Shown in pieces: positions 24,111-34,791 of a stretch of 64,000 bases of DNA. The DNA is taken from positions 1-64,000 of the forward strand of contig JALQPE010002014.1 of assembly GCA_030407315.1 (NCBI GenBank). The letters are read 5' to 3'. The DNA comes from Asparagopsis taxiformis. Lineage: Eukaryota; Rhodophyta; Florideophyceae; Bonnemaisoniales; Bonnemaisoniaceae. The notes under the pieces were generated by a model. It saw only the letters and a list, made by a program, of their open reading frames with translations, searched no databases and was not told the DNA's origin. Numbering within the stretch: position 1 is the first letter of the stretch; every line of letters starts with the position of its first letter. A program made the translations under genes and the position numbers.

Positions 24111-24319
24111 TGTCAGGATGCTAACTTCGAACGTACGTCGCCAACGGACAGCTCACTCCATAATCAGGATGCTAACTCCTGAAGCAAAGCAATCTACCAA
24201 CAGTGTCAGCGCAAAGCGGACGTGGCAACTGAAGCCACCGACAGTAGCAATAGAAATGTATATAGTTTAACATAGGATCCAAAGTAAACGAGGAGGCATC
24301 GGACTCTGACGATCTAACA
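24111..24319 (+). repeat. Cop-1 3' LTR (209 bp)
   Basis: Starts TGTCAGGATGCTAACTTCG and ends GACGATCTAACA. The extra 51 bases relative to the 5' LTR lie between 24113 and 24164. Confidence 0.9.
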
Positions 24320-24324
24320 TCGTA

Positions 24325-24740
24325 AAGCATAAAATCTGTTAACGTCATTTATGTGAACCTCGATAAGATCATGAGTAGAACGCAGTATAACTGCACGATT
24401 TACCGGAACTTTCGTGCCTGTGGGCGACGCTCCGTCAACAACTTGCGTTCTGGCAGCGAAGCAGTATGTTTGCCTCTCGCAGGCCGGCTGCGTTGCGCTT
24501 GCGCATGCGTAATTCGAGGCTGGATTGCCTATACATAGCTGGCTTCCAGATTCTGGCCGCCGGCGCGCTTGCTGCTTAGGAATTACGCGCGCCGTGCCGC
24601 CGAGCCTGCGCCGTAAACACGTGTCGCGTGCCTGCTGCACGACAATCGTTGTAACTCCGTCAATTTTGCGTTTGTGCTTCTTCTAGCGCTTGTGAAGTTC
24701 AAATACCTTCTGCGTTCATTGAAATCCTACCAGAACTGCG
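24325..24740 (+). repeat. dispersed repeat B, copy 1
   Basis: Inverted, diverged copy of about 38145-38760 (shared: CGATAAGATCATGAGTAGAACGC, GCAGTTATACTGCG, GCTGGCTTCCAGA). An ORF on the minus strand (24640-24314) has a counterpart in the other copy over about 70 codons (RARDTCL..RLG.TAR), but it is interrupted there and I see no family signal, so coding is doubtful. Confidence 0.7.
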
Positions 24741-24834
24741 CACTAGTGTTGTTACGTGTCTAAATAATTGCCAGGAGTTGGTGACCAAGGTAGAGGGGTC
24801 ATGATGGCTACAAAAGTATTCGAGAATTATTTGT

Positions 24835-25650
24835 CAGAGACGGTGCGTGATCCCTGGAGCTATTCTGCCAGAAGCAATGTGGAGGAAAGTCGAAGGCGAA
24901 AGATGATCTCTCGAGACGAAGAATATTTCGGCGAGATCATATCCTGCGTTTAAGGTGTCATTGGGATGGAAATTGGGAGGTTTCGAGCGAGTCAAACAGG
25001 CAGACACCGAGGCCTTTTCAAACCGCACTTTTCGAACATGGGTGACATCGCAGACAGGTGATGGAGAGATTGGATACCCTAAACAGCCTAAAATGTGTTG
25101 TGATGTAGAAGGGCAGTGTCTTAGCAGTCGTTCCGAGATCACCGAGATCAGGCACACACTCTTTTCCACCAGGAGCGTCCTTCTGTCTGTGCTGTTGCTG
25201 CACTCATGGTCATATAGTCGAAAGCGACGCTTCTCTGCTTTGCACTTTCCAGATGGTTTTGTCAATGAATACAGTTGACAAGTGGTGTGCCAACAGAGAG
25301 CAGAGCTGTGTCATGAAGTCAAAAGGTGGAAGAATATAAATTGCTTGTCCAGAACTTTGAGCTATTCTGATTCTTTTGGGTGTAGACGATGCTCATAAAT
25401 GAACGGCTTTTCAAATTTGAAGCTAGAGATATCTCATGATCTCGGAGAGCAGCATCAAGTCCATGCCAGTATAAATTGATGGAAGCTGAGCTCACTGATG
25501 TAGCGCTCCGCCAAAAAAATGAGAGCAAATTATGTTGATTTCTCATTGGACAAGCCACTGCTTGCTTGATTCTGCCCTGATGGCCCAATCCGGCAGTTTT
25601 GGTCTCTCATAATCTGATGACTGAACAGCCAGCCACTGTATTGGATAAAG
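24835..25650. repeat. segmental duplication unit B, left part
   Basis: Counterpart of 8635-9530. Diverged; nothing coding recognised. Confidence 0.65.
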
Positions 25651-25689
25651 TTCCAAGATTTATTTCAGGAGGAACTATTCAGACCTAGA

Positions 25690-27890
25690 TACAATGGAAA
25701 ACGCATATCTGTAACCTTGTCCTTCAGTTCTCTACGCATCTCAGAATAGCTTGACTATTTTGTTGCCCAGATCCGTACAGTCTGTCACCAGTCACCTCTC
25801 AGCCATTGATGTCGACTGATACTATAGTCGTGGATGCACTCCTGACGGAAAGGACAGCACTTCTTCATTTCGCTATCCAATCGCATATCACGTTGTGGCA
25901 ATTGTCTGACAAGTTGTAGAGTGGAACGCTGCATACCAGACAATCTAAAGACAGTAACATGTCGTTCTGCTCACTGTAGCCTGTACAACAGATGTAACTC
26001 TGGTACTTTCTCCTTCAAACATGAGCAGCTACGCGATGTTTGGAATGACAACCCTCACTATAGACAATATTTGGTTCCAACCTTACAGAAGAAACTTGCT
26101 TCTTGCGTGAGACGCTTCCTGTGCATCTAAGCTATGAAGAACGCACGTCATTGTATGTATGCGTTGAAATACACTTCAAATGAAACGAGCCAGAACAACC
26201 CGTCGCCTATGCACCTTTATGTACATTTTTCTAGTCATCTATAGCATACAAAAGCAATCGCGCAACTGTGTGCATGTTCCGCTGGAAACCTAAAGGGAAA
26301 TGATATGAACATTTGACCATTTCAATGCCCGAAACAATACAAATACATGTACAGCACTAGCTTTGATCTTAGCTTTCTTGTAATATCATGCTTGACACAT
26401 ATCAAGCTTTTTTTCAGAAGCTACGCCTTCCTCAAACGATGACCGCACTCACCGTTGTACTTGTTCTTCTCACATTGACAGTTCTGTCGACCGCAGCTTC
26501 GGTTTCCAAGCCGCAATCAAAGGTCGCCAAATCACCGAAATCAATATCTCATCATAGCTTACATGACACATTAAACACAACAGAACACCAGGTTGTGAGC
26601 TGTGGCAGGAGATGCGGTTTCAGGTTTTGCAATAGGGAAGTTGAAGTGGTCTTCACTATCCCAGAAATTGCCTCCGCTGGTGCTATCTGCCGTCGGAACA
26701 ACCTTAATAATCCCTTGCTTGTACTGTCGACCGGTGAGGCTGCAGTCACAGGCCTCGGAGTTGTAGGAACACCGATAAGTGACTATAACCCAACAGGTCT
26801 CACCCGAAGGTTTCGGTCAAATTTCATCATGGAGTTTGATACTACTGATTCAGAAGATATAGCTTCCGGTGTTGGACACAAGTCGTTCCGCGGAAACCAG
26901 AACCGCTTCCTTGATGGGCTTTGTGCCAATCTACCAATAACCTCGATTGAAGAGTTTGGAAATGTTGTGGATCTAGACACTCGCAATGATTGCATCGCCT
27001 TCTTCATAAGTGTTCCAAGAATCGTTGTAGAGTTGGAATGGGATACTGGAGACGATCTAGAGCTGGTTGTGACTGAACCAGATGGGGACGAACTGGACCT
27101 GGGAAATGACGAAACTGATTCTGGAGTCTTTGTCCGCGATGTTGTATCAGATTGCGGACTCGATCTCGTCCGCCGTGAAGAAGCTTTGTATTTTCCAAGT
27201 CCACGAATTGAAAGGGGGACGTATACAGTTAAAGCAACTCATTTCAGCAATTGTGGAGATGGACCGACGAGATGGAATATTAATATCTACTTTGATGGTG
27301 TTCTCGAAATGGGCCGGTCTGGTCGCTCAAACCGGGACGATAATGACCAGATTATCAGCTTTACCTTCGACTTTTGAATTGAATTGATGTGAACTAGATC
27401 ATATGATCATTCGGATGCGGGAGTTAAGGACTATGTTGCCAAGGCAGGATGTGATTGTTTCTCAGTGGTACAAATTAATTATGGTTGGTTACTTGCTGTT
27501 GCAACCGGGAGTTTATGAATCTGTCTAAGCTCTTCCTTGATCTGATATGATATAGATATATTTCCTGGTTGATGAATTGTTTGATGGGCTTGTTCGCAGT
27601 ATGGGCCCGAGTTTCATTGTTGAGTAAATCGATTTGATGTTCTCTTCTGTTGAGAAGTGTGGAAACAAAACGAACAAGATTTCGTCTGAACTCTGTTTTA
27701 AAGCTCGAACATGTATGCTTTCGAATAGTTCGTGCTCTCCGGAAGCGAAGAGGCTTTGCGGAGATTCTGCCGATGAAGTAGGCGTCTTGAGGTACATATG
27801 GATGAGAAGTACCTCAGGCAGTTCAAAAGTTGTCTACCTGAGGCTTTCTGACCTACAAAACCTTTTCGAGCGAGCAGGAGTGTGGAACGG
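25690..27890 (+). repeat. segmental duplication unit B, right part (with G2)
   Basis: Counterpart of 10081-12400. Here the left and right parts are nearly adjacent, whereas unit A has repeat C between them. Confidence 0.8.
26439..27377 (+). CDS. G2: secreted Cys-containing protein, YfaP/DUF2135-like C-terminal half
   Basis: Intact 312-residue ORF from ATG 26439, chosen because it matches the G1 start and opens directly into a signal peptide (MTALTVVLVLLTLTVLSTAAS). An in-frame ATG at 26388 would add 17 non-hydrophobic residues. The mature part has about ten Cys (SCGRRCGFRFC, AICRR, GLCANL, NDCIAF, SDCG, SNCGDGPT), likely in disulfides. The C-terminal half (IVVELEWDTGDDLELVVTEPDG, then GTYTVKATHF and WNINIYFDG) resembles the YfaP/DUF2135 beta-sandwich. 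Likely extracellular or cell-wall; function unknown. Paralogue G1 has lost one base. The open frame and conservation of amino acids over neutral flanks support a real gene. Confidence 0.75.
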   Translation: MTALTVVLVLLTLTVLSTAASVSKPQSKVAKSPKSISHHSLHDTLNTTEHQVVSCGRRCGFRFCNREVEVVFTIPEIASAGAICRRNNLNNPLLVLSTGEAAVTGLGVVGTPISDYNPTGLTRRFRSNFIMEFDTTDSEDIASGVGHKSFRGNQNRFLDGLCANLPITSIEEFGNVVDLDTRNDCIAFFISVPRIVVELEWDTGDDLELVVTEPDGDELDLGNDETDSGVFVRDVVSDCGLDLVRREEALYFPSPRIERGTYTVKATHFSNCGDGPTRWNINIYFDGVLEMGRSGRSNRDDNDQIISFTFDF

Positions 27891-27984
27891 TTCCGTTTGA
27901 ACAGCATCAAAAAGATGACAACAAATTCCTAATCTTCAAAAATGATTCAATGTTACCTTAACATCCTTTCCACTACCGTTCTCG

Positions 27985-28388
27985 GCCCAGAACACCACTT
28001 AACAATTTGAGACGAAGGAATTAAAGAACGCAGTTTTATTGCAAGGTTTGCGGGAAATTCACCTGGCCAAACCTGGGGGGTAGGAGTGCTGTAGTCCTTC
28101 AGGTGTAACCCTGCCTGCGCATGTAGCAAATGGCCCCCCAGAGGTGCCCAGAGTGACTATAAATTCTACAAGGTCAGCGGGATGGAGGGAGGGTTTTCAA
28201 CGGAAACGGAAGACGGATCTATGGGGGGAGCGCGATGCAGTCCGGGTAGTTGGAGCTGGGAAGCGAGTCTGCTTGCTCCTTGACCTGGCGTCAGTGATCG
28301 GGTGCTGCTTGGCGATTGCCTCAGTCCTGTTATGTCGCCGTCGATAGTTTCCATTGCAGTTTCAGCCGTGATTCAATCAATCGCAGCC
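27985..28388 (+). repeat. dispersed repeat C, copy 2, left part (split by the MULE)
   Basis: Matches 9535-9935. Interrupted after ATCGCAGCC (28380-28388) by the MULE and continued at 35681-35827. Includes hairpin copy 2 at 28073-28141. Confidence 0.8.
28073..28141 (+). other. GC-rich hairpin, copy 2
   Basis: Arms CTGGGGGG (28073-28080) and CCCCCCAG (28134-28141), with the same TAGGAGTGCTGTAGTCC segment after the first arm. Confidence 0.7.
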
Positions 28389-29277
28389 GGGGTGCGAACA
28401 ATCTACCGGCGGTACAGACGGTACAGTATCGTGCAACAGCAATGTTTCGTTCTGTATTTTGGACCAATAGCATTGCTTCGTTCTGCGAAACACTTGGACC
28501 AATAAAAATGGTTCGTTCTGCATTTATCGACACGTAGGAAACCGTGATTGGCTACCGGCCCCAATATTTGAAAAAATACCCTGAGGGGCACAAGTGCATA
28601 CCAAGCTCAAAAACGGTCATTGCGGACACATAGCCCACACGTGGCATTCCGTGACAGCCGGCGTGACTTCTTCCCTGAGGAATCGTTTTCAGAAACTTTC
28701 CACAAATAATCTGAAACCGAAAACCTCACCGACGCCAAACCCCCAAATATCAAAATGAAAAACTCACCGCCGTGAATTCCACCGCCCGTCGCTTCGCCCG
28801 GTCCATCCAAACCGGGTCAATCGATTGACCCGGACCACTGCATTTTGGCGCTCAAAAGCTTTTAGAAACACACCACGTCATGATCTGTTTCCGCATCCTG
28901 CATGACCACGCACCACGTTTCCTCGCCTTTCGCATCCACTCTCCGACATCCACCTCAAGCTTTGCGCATCCCCGCACCGAAATTTCCCACACTCTGCGTA
29001 TCCGCACATCGCGCCAAGCTGTATTGGGGCACCGAGAATCGATCCACACCGTAAATTGCACGCTGTGAGTATCAGCACAGAAAAATTCGCACCACCCACC
29101 ACTCTCAATCTATCTAACCCCCTATTATGCGCTTCTACTGATTGCGTTGCGCATGCCTGTTCGAATTTTCAAAGAGAAAGATACCGAAAAAGCTGCTGCG
29201 TTTCACCATCCATCCATACTTGGAGATCCGAAAGTTTCTCCTCCCCTTCTCTTCTGACGACCGTATCACGAAACACT
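28389..29277 (+). repeat. MULE left terminal inverted repeat
   Basis: 889 bp, reverse complement of 34792-35680; every translated segment I compared is identical in both arms. Homology ends at CGAAACACT just before the transposase gene. Confidence 0.95.
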
Positions 29278-29317
29278 CTTACCTACAGATCCACTGTCTA
29301 AATTGTCTCTTGTGGCT

Positions 29318-32300
29318 ATGAGAGAACAAAGAAGAAACATCGATATTGCATCTTCAAGATTTCTAAGACGCCTTACTGCAATAGGTGTGAAAATAACAGA
29401 AGTAGAAGAGGATATACTTCGCATGTACATGGGGCGACTTTTTGCAATGTTTAATGTAAATGATGCAGCCGATATTTGGATTGCATATACGGAGCCTGCG
29501 AAAGAGCTTGATGACCACTTGATGCTTGCTGGAATGACAGAGTTTACTCTTCGAAAGAATACAATAGTTTTTGGTTGTAATACTGCTCAATTCTTCAGTT
29601 CTGGAGCACATAATTACACCCAGGAAGAAGGAATTGGCAAAAAAGACGTCATGTTTGAAGACGTACGGGATAGTATTCTAGAAGTATGGAATGACGAAAG
29701 CGTCGCTTTGTCGTTTGTGATTCCTGTCAATATCGACCAGACTCATTGGGGTGCTGTATATGGTGTGCCAGATTTGGAAGAGGGATTTGGAACTATATAT
29801 TGGGGTGACAGTCTTGGATTTCCCCCTCCACGAAATTTACTGGCATTTGTCGAATCATTCCTGCTTGAAATACCCCGAGCTACTATCTGGGAAGTTTCAA
29901 AAGAAAACTACATGCTTGATGTACTAGGATACGAGAAACAAGAAGACTCATACAGTTGCGGGTTCTATGTTCTTGCAACAATCGCTTCCTTTTCCACTTC
30001 TATCGGTGGGATGCCGGAGGTATCGTTCAGGAAATATTCTGCAGATCTAACCGAAGCTATTCGAGCATGCTGTACAAGGAAATATGTTTCTGCAGTGTTG
30101 GAAGTTGCAAAAGTGGAAAAATATGCCAGAGGAGTTGATGATCTAGCAGTCTATAAGTACCTGTACTCACTGCTGCTAGGAAATCAAGTGAGATGCGACG
30201 CAGGTCATGAGATTTCCGCTGACATGATCGTTGAAACTGAAGCTGACGAAGGAGCAAACGAGATCATTGATTTAGACTGTCCCAGTTCCAACAACCTGTG
30301 CGATGGAAAACTGTACTGCCAACATGTTCCTCCGAATTGCGAAACGGACGACGTGAATGATGTCCTCATTACCATTACTGGAATTCAATGTAATTCTCCT
30401 ACAGCCCCAGAACCGGAATCAATCGAATGGGATGAGAGCGAGAATCTGGCCGAAGAACTGGAGAAGGAGCCTCACGATCAACATTCATTGGATCATTTTA
30501 GTACTGAAAGCCGCTGCGAAGAGGATGATGAAGCCATGAGAGAAGAACGTACCTATGAATGCAGTGTGAAAAACCCAACAATAGACGAAGAAACTCTTGC
30601 TCATGCTGAATCTCCTATTGAGGTTGAAGAGAATATTGTTGAATACACCGCTGGAAGCAGCATGTACGGTAACAGAAATCATTTTTCGCTGATGAATTAT
30701 GACGTAACCCTTGGGAATAATGACCCTGTATCGGTACCACTGGGTACAGGAGGCCCTTCGCTAGAGAGGCTCCCAGTTCAAGAGCCACATAAAAATGCTG
30801 ATAAGGTTATCTTGCATGGATCTCTGGAAAAATTCTTGCAGGATTGCATTACAAATCAGAACCTACACTATGGGTCAATGTCTGCTACAAATTTGAAAAA
30901 GGCTGACTCACCCCATTACGTGCGGGTGAGATTGCAATGTGCAGAACGGAGAAGGTCTTCACTGTGTCCAGTTGAACTGTACGCTTGGAGGATGAAAGGA
31001 AGGAATGCGTGGCTATTGAAAACAACAAGCGAACATAATCACACTACTGGTGGGCCTCCTTCCAAACGGTTCAATGCAGTTCTTGCAAGTATCCGAGAAC
31101 TGGAGAAGGAATTTACTGCTAGAGATCTTGAAAACACAAGGTCAACTATGTGCGAAACTGAATCCACGATAAATGGTTCTATTTTCCCAGACATTAGTGG
31201 TATACGGCGCATTCACCGCAAAAGGACTCTGGGTGGTTATCGTAGTAGTAAATGTATTCGTGGTGAAGCTCAAGAATCCAATGAATACATTCCTGCTAAA
31301 GATGGAAGCAAAGAATACTCCCAATCTCCCCTCTCAAAATCTCCAATTTCCTGTTCAACTTCACCTCGCTTCAAAACATACGATGAAACCTCTCCTGGAC
31401 AAAATGGTATATCATATCCAACTGGACTGTCAACCTACCGCATCAAAACTAATACTTCTCCAGATTCCATACTAAGAAATAATCCTTGTACGGAAGAAGA
31501 AAGAGACGAGATGAAGCGGACAGTTGGAGATGCTATGGTTTGTGTAACTAGATCGCAGGATGGGGATGACAGCACTGGATTAATTGCTGCTCTGAAACAT
31601 ACATCTGAGAGCTTCGGATATAAGGTCACCGTGCGTCGCTCGAAGTATTTTGATGGTGGCCGCCGATATATTGACAATGCTACATTGCTGTGTAGTGGTG
31701 ACGTCCAAGTTGGATGTCCATTCGAGGTAAGGTTGCGAGGTGCCTTGTTCTGCCCTCTGACACCGAAGGATAATGAGGATGTACCATCTTCCGGTAGTGA
31801 TAATAATGTCGCGGAGGGGAATTGGAAACGTATTCAGCATACTCTGTATGTTGTCAACGGAACGCACAACCATCAACCATCTGAAGAAATCATCAGGGGA
31901 GCAATTCCACCTGAAGCTCTAGAGGAAGCTACATCAATGAAAATGTCATATTTGAAGTGCTCTGACATATCACAATACATCGAGGACAAATACGAAATCT
32001 TCATTCAACGCGCTAAACTGCGGAGGATTCTAGCATACAGAAGCATGAAGCTCCATCCTTTAGATCAGGACTGTATGCTTCTCCTTGAAAAACTTGTCTC
32101 AATGCAAGTGAAAAACCCAAGAACTTATTTCACCATGAAATTAACTGTCGGAAATAACTTACATTCCGTTTGCTGGTCACTCCCAGAATGGAGAACGAAT
32201 TATGAGCAGAATGGCATTAGACCTGGAGTGTCCATCGACTGCAAGTCGGTCTCGAATGAATATGGCCTGCCTATGATTGGAATTTCGGGAAGGAACCATG

Positions 32301-33931
32301 AAGGAAAGAATATGATTTATATGATTGGTATTATATACAATCAAACAGAAGAATGCCTGCGATGGGCGTTGAAATCCTTCGATGAGATGATCCCAGCTCC
32401 CCCAAACGTTGTTGCTTTAGACCAGGATACCGCTGGGATAAATGCAGCTAAATCTGTTTGGCCTAATGCGTACCTTCTCTTGGACGATTGGCACTTGAAC
32501 AGGAATCAAATGAAGAACATTTCCAACTTCCTACAGAAGTACCAGTCAACTGAACTATTCTCCATGATTTCAAGCGGAAACAGTGTATTCTCTCGACCAC
32601 ATCGCCAAGTGCCGAGTTCGAGTGTATCCCCGTACGACTGTATGAACTCAGATCTCCATCTTCTACGCAATTCGGTGACTGAAGCTGAATTTTTAATGAG
32701 GAGAGATTCTTTCGAGTCATTGTACTTCTCGTTTCTTCGAGGAGATGGACATCCTCGGTGGTACACTTTCCTGTATCGTAGACTCGAAAAGCTTGTAGTC
32801 AAGTGCTACAACAGAACAATGTGCGGATACCGCTTCCTTTTTCAAGGAACTGAATATTCCGAAAGCTTCAACTCAATCTTCCGCTCCGTTATTATGAAGC
32901 GTCGTGTCAGGCTGGGAGACATACCTGTAGAGATGCAGAAGTATACTGCTCGGAAAGAGCAGGAGCGAGTACTGGAGTCAAATAGAATTCCGAAAAGGCT
33001 GACGGACATGGTGCAATCGTCTGGAATGAAAAGAGAGGGAACTGTTGCATCATTTGTTGGGAAGTATACAGTTTATTGCATTGAGAAGTTGTTACAACTA
33101 TCCCATCTCCCATCATTTCACTGGCATATCACCCATTATGAGCTCCTTGCCCAGGTCACGAACACAGCGGATCTCGGGAACTGTAATATCAACAGCACGC
33201 GCGGTGTCAAATTTTTTTTGAGAAAGACGAGCAGTGAACATACTGCCAGTACGTCTGTCACCCTATGGACTGAAAGGCATGCGAGTAAATCTATATGGCG
33301 GGCTGACTGCCCTTGCTGTCTTTTCAAAACGGCTGGTATCCCGTGTAGGCATATCGTTCGTGTAATTTCTATGTTCACTGAGTACAACACAGATGGAAGA
33401 ATTTCAGAGTTTCTCGGTAGTCCCGGAAAAATCGACATAGACCATCTCATCCACAATTTCTGGTTACGTGAAAGGGGAGAATGGCTCAGTGAGATCACGC
33501 GTTCTATTCATATCCGCCATTTTATCGGAGAAGGAAGTAATGGAATGGGTACAAATAACGACACGAATACGCTCAATACTAACATGCCTGCTGTTGAAAG
33601 CTCCACAGATACCATGTTTCAAAGCTCTCTTGCCTACAGCAATGCCAAAGCATCTTTTGACCAAATGTTTCGGTATGCTCAAATGCAGGGTATACATGCT
33701 ACACAAACATTCATTTCATCCCTACAGAACGGTATATCCGGGGCTTCCAGAGGCGAGCCAGTACTGTTGCAGTTTTCGTCTGTAGAACGTCGCCATCCAG
33801 ACAGTTCCAAGTTACCAACTATATCAAGTGAGGGAAAGAACATAATTATCCGGAAGCAAATCCAAAATCCTCCGTTGCGAACGAGTCGGGTTTCCCTAAA
33901 ACGAAAGAAGGGTTATTATGAGAGAAAGTAA
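29318..33931 (+). CDS. MULE transposase fused to an N-terminal Ulp1-type (C48) protease
   Basis: One 1537-residue ORF from ATG 29318. Residues about 120-240 form a Ulp1/SENP-type cysteine protease with a full catalytic set: His143 (DQTHWGAV), Asp164 (YWGDSLG), Gln208 and Cys214 (SYSCGFYVL). An acidic linker follows. Then come two FAR1-type zinc modules, each C-x7/8-C...H-N-H (ending SEHNH near 31040 and NGTHNH near 31870). The MULE transposase core shows the first Asp in VSIDCKSVSNEY, the second in VVALDQDTAG with LLLDDWHLNRN, and the Glu in TEYSESFNSIF. A SWIM zinc finger CPCCLFKTAGIPCRH follows at about 33310-33350. It cuts and pastes the element in the nucleus; the protease may process SUMO or the transposase itself (inference). 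All key residues are present and no frame break is seen. Confidence 0.93.
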   Translation: MREQRRNIDIASSRFLRRLTAIGVKITEVEEDILRMYMGRLFAMFNVNDAADIWIAYTEPAKELDDHLMLAGMTEFTLRKNTIVFGCNTAQFFSSGAHNYTQEEGIGKKDVMFEDVRDSILEVWNDESVALSFVIPVNIDQTHWGAVYGVPDLEEGFGTIYWGDSLGFPPPRNLLAFVESFLLEIPRATIWEVSKENYMLDVLGYEKQEDSYSCGFYVLATIASFSTSIGGMPEVSFRKYSADLTEAIRACCTRKYVSAVLEVAKVEKYARGVDDLAVYKYLYSLLLGNQVRCDAGHEISADMIVETEADEGANEIIDLDCPSSNNLCDGKLYCQHVPPNCETDDVNDVLITITGIQCNSPTAPEPESIEWDESENLAEELEKEPHDQHSLDHFSTESRCEEDDEAMREERTYECSVKNPTIDEETLAHAESPIEVEENIVEYTAGSSMYGNRNHFSLMNYDVTLGNNDPVSVPLGTGGPSLERLPVQEPHKNADKVILHGSLEKFLQDCITNQNLHYGSMSATNLKKADSPHYVRVRLQCAERRRSSLCPVELYAWRMKGRNAWLLKTTSEHNHTTGGPPSKRFNAVLASIRELEKEFTARDLENTRSTMCETESTINGSIFPDISGIRRIHRKRTLGGYRSSKCIRGEAQESNEYIPAKDGSKEYSQSPLSKSPISCSTSPRFKTYDETSPGQNGISYPTGLSTYRIKTNTSPDSILRNNPCTEEERDEMKRTVGDAMVCVTRSQDGDDSTGLIAALKHTSESFGYKVTVRRSKYFDGGRRYIDNATLLCSGDVQVGCPFEVRLRGALFCPLTPKDNEDVPSSGSDNNVAEGNWKRIQHTLYVVNGTHNHQPSEEIIRGAIPPEALEEATSMKMSYLKCSDISQYIEDKYEIFIQRAKLRRILAYRSMKLHPLDQDCMLLLEKLVSMQVKNPRTYFTMKLTVGNNLHSVCWSLPEWRTNYEQNGIRPGVSIDCKSVSNEYGLPMIGISGRNHEGKNMIYMIGIIYNQTEECLRWALKSFDEMIPAPPNVVALDQDTAGINAAKSVWPNAYLLLDDWHLNRNQMKNISNFLQKYQSTELFSMISSGNSVFSRPHRQVPSSSVSPYDCMNSDLHLLRNSVTEAEFLMRRDSFESLYFSFLRGDGHPRWYTFLYRRLEKLVVKCYNRTMCGYRFLFQGTEYSESFNSIFRSVIMKRRVRLGDIPVEMQKYTARKEQERVLESNRIPKRLTDMVQSSGMKREGTVASFVGKYTVYCIEKLLQLSHLPSFHWHITHYELLAQVTNTADLGNCNINSTRGVKFFLRKTSSEHTASTSVTLWTERHASKSIWRADCPCCLFKTAGIPCRHIVRVISMFTEYNTDGRISEFLGSPGKIDIDHLIHNFWLRERGEWLSEITRSIHIRHFIGEGSNGMGTNNDTNTLNTNMPAVESSTDTMFQSSLAYSNAKASFDQMFRYAQMQGIHATQTFISSLQNGISGASRGEPVLLQFSSVERRHPDSSKLPTISSEGKNIIIRKQIQNPPLRTSRVSLKRKKGYYERK

Positions 33932-34791
33932 TGCTCTAGAATCAGTTTGCTGTCCGAGTAAAGCCTTTCAAAATCCATCTGTTCATTACACTGTGTAGTA
34001 TACCACAATTGTTTACCAAATTCAAGATGGATGAACAGCTTCAATGTGTATCACGTGAGAGTGGAATGATACAGAACGTACTTCATCATCAACTGCAACT
34101 CGTGGAACTACAACATTGACGCGAATATACGGTTCTTGACGTCATATGGCATACCTGAACAAACTGGGCATACGCCCATTGCGATAAATGCTGCCATTAG
34201 TTGAGTCCACTGGTTCACTTCAGATTCTTTCATTAAAGCTTTTCCCATGAAAGCAATTTTTGGTTTCCAAGGGACCATACTTTGTCTAATCACTTCAAAA
34301 CTGCAATACACAGTAAACTTGATATAACAAAAACCTACAAGACGGGTAATCTGCTCTTGGAATCGACAAAGCATCACATAATAGTTATTATCGCCGCACT
34401 TGATCCATAAACATCATTCATAGCACTATATTCATTTGTCTTGGCTACTTCGTGCGTTTCCCAGATCACCTGACCAGTTCTCCAGTGATGATTGTTTGAT
34501 GATGCCAATATCCTCAACACCACTATTATCCTCCAGAATATTTCAGTTCGACACATTCAATTCTTTCAAGCTGCGTATCCAGAAATCTCCATTTCGAGAA
34601 AGATACATTCTCTCTTTGGCAGGAAAACATGTACTTTTTCCATATTTCAATGTCAAACCTTGTACATAATCATCTGTTTCTGGGATACCGAACACTTCAG
34701 CGCACAACTTTCTTGACCGCTTGCACAACACTTTCACAACAACCGTGATCTTGATAAATACGTTTTGTGCCCTGTTATAAGAGAGTAACAA
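33932..34791. other. MULE internal 3' region
   Basis: About 860 bases between the transposase stop and the right TIR. No coherent ORF; contains presumed 3' UTR and terminator. Confidence 0.6.

Larger units (their letters stand above)
19504..24319 (+). mobile_element. copia-like LTR retrotransposon Cop-1, complete insertion, TSD TCGTA
   Basis: LTRs at 19504-19660 and 24111-24319, TSD TCGTA on both sides (19499-19503 and 24320-24324). The unoccupied paralogous target is present in repeat A copy 1. Gene order gag, protease, integrase, RT, RNase H is that of Ty1/copia. The sequence after the 5' LTR (GGTTATCGGCCC) resembles an internal initiator-tRNA-Met primer site. The polypurine tract CAGGGGGGC abuts the 3' LTR. 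Six or more frame changes break the coding region. Confidence 0.93.

Noticed and set aside
24314..24640. Possible gene shared by repeat B copies (RARDTCL..RLG motif)
   Set aside because: Similarity in reading frame is no better than DNA similarity, and copy 2 is interrupted by a hairpin element.
28389..29277. Small ORFs found identically at 28.4-29.3 kb and 34.8-35.7 kb
   Set aside because: They lie inside the MULE terminal inverted repeats; identity reflects the TIR, not gene duplication.
29318..30060. Host SUMO protease (ULP1) gene
   Set aside because: The C48 domain is in one continuous frame with the MULE transposase and lies between the TIRs.
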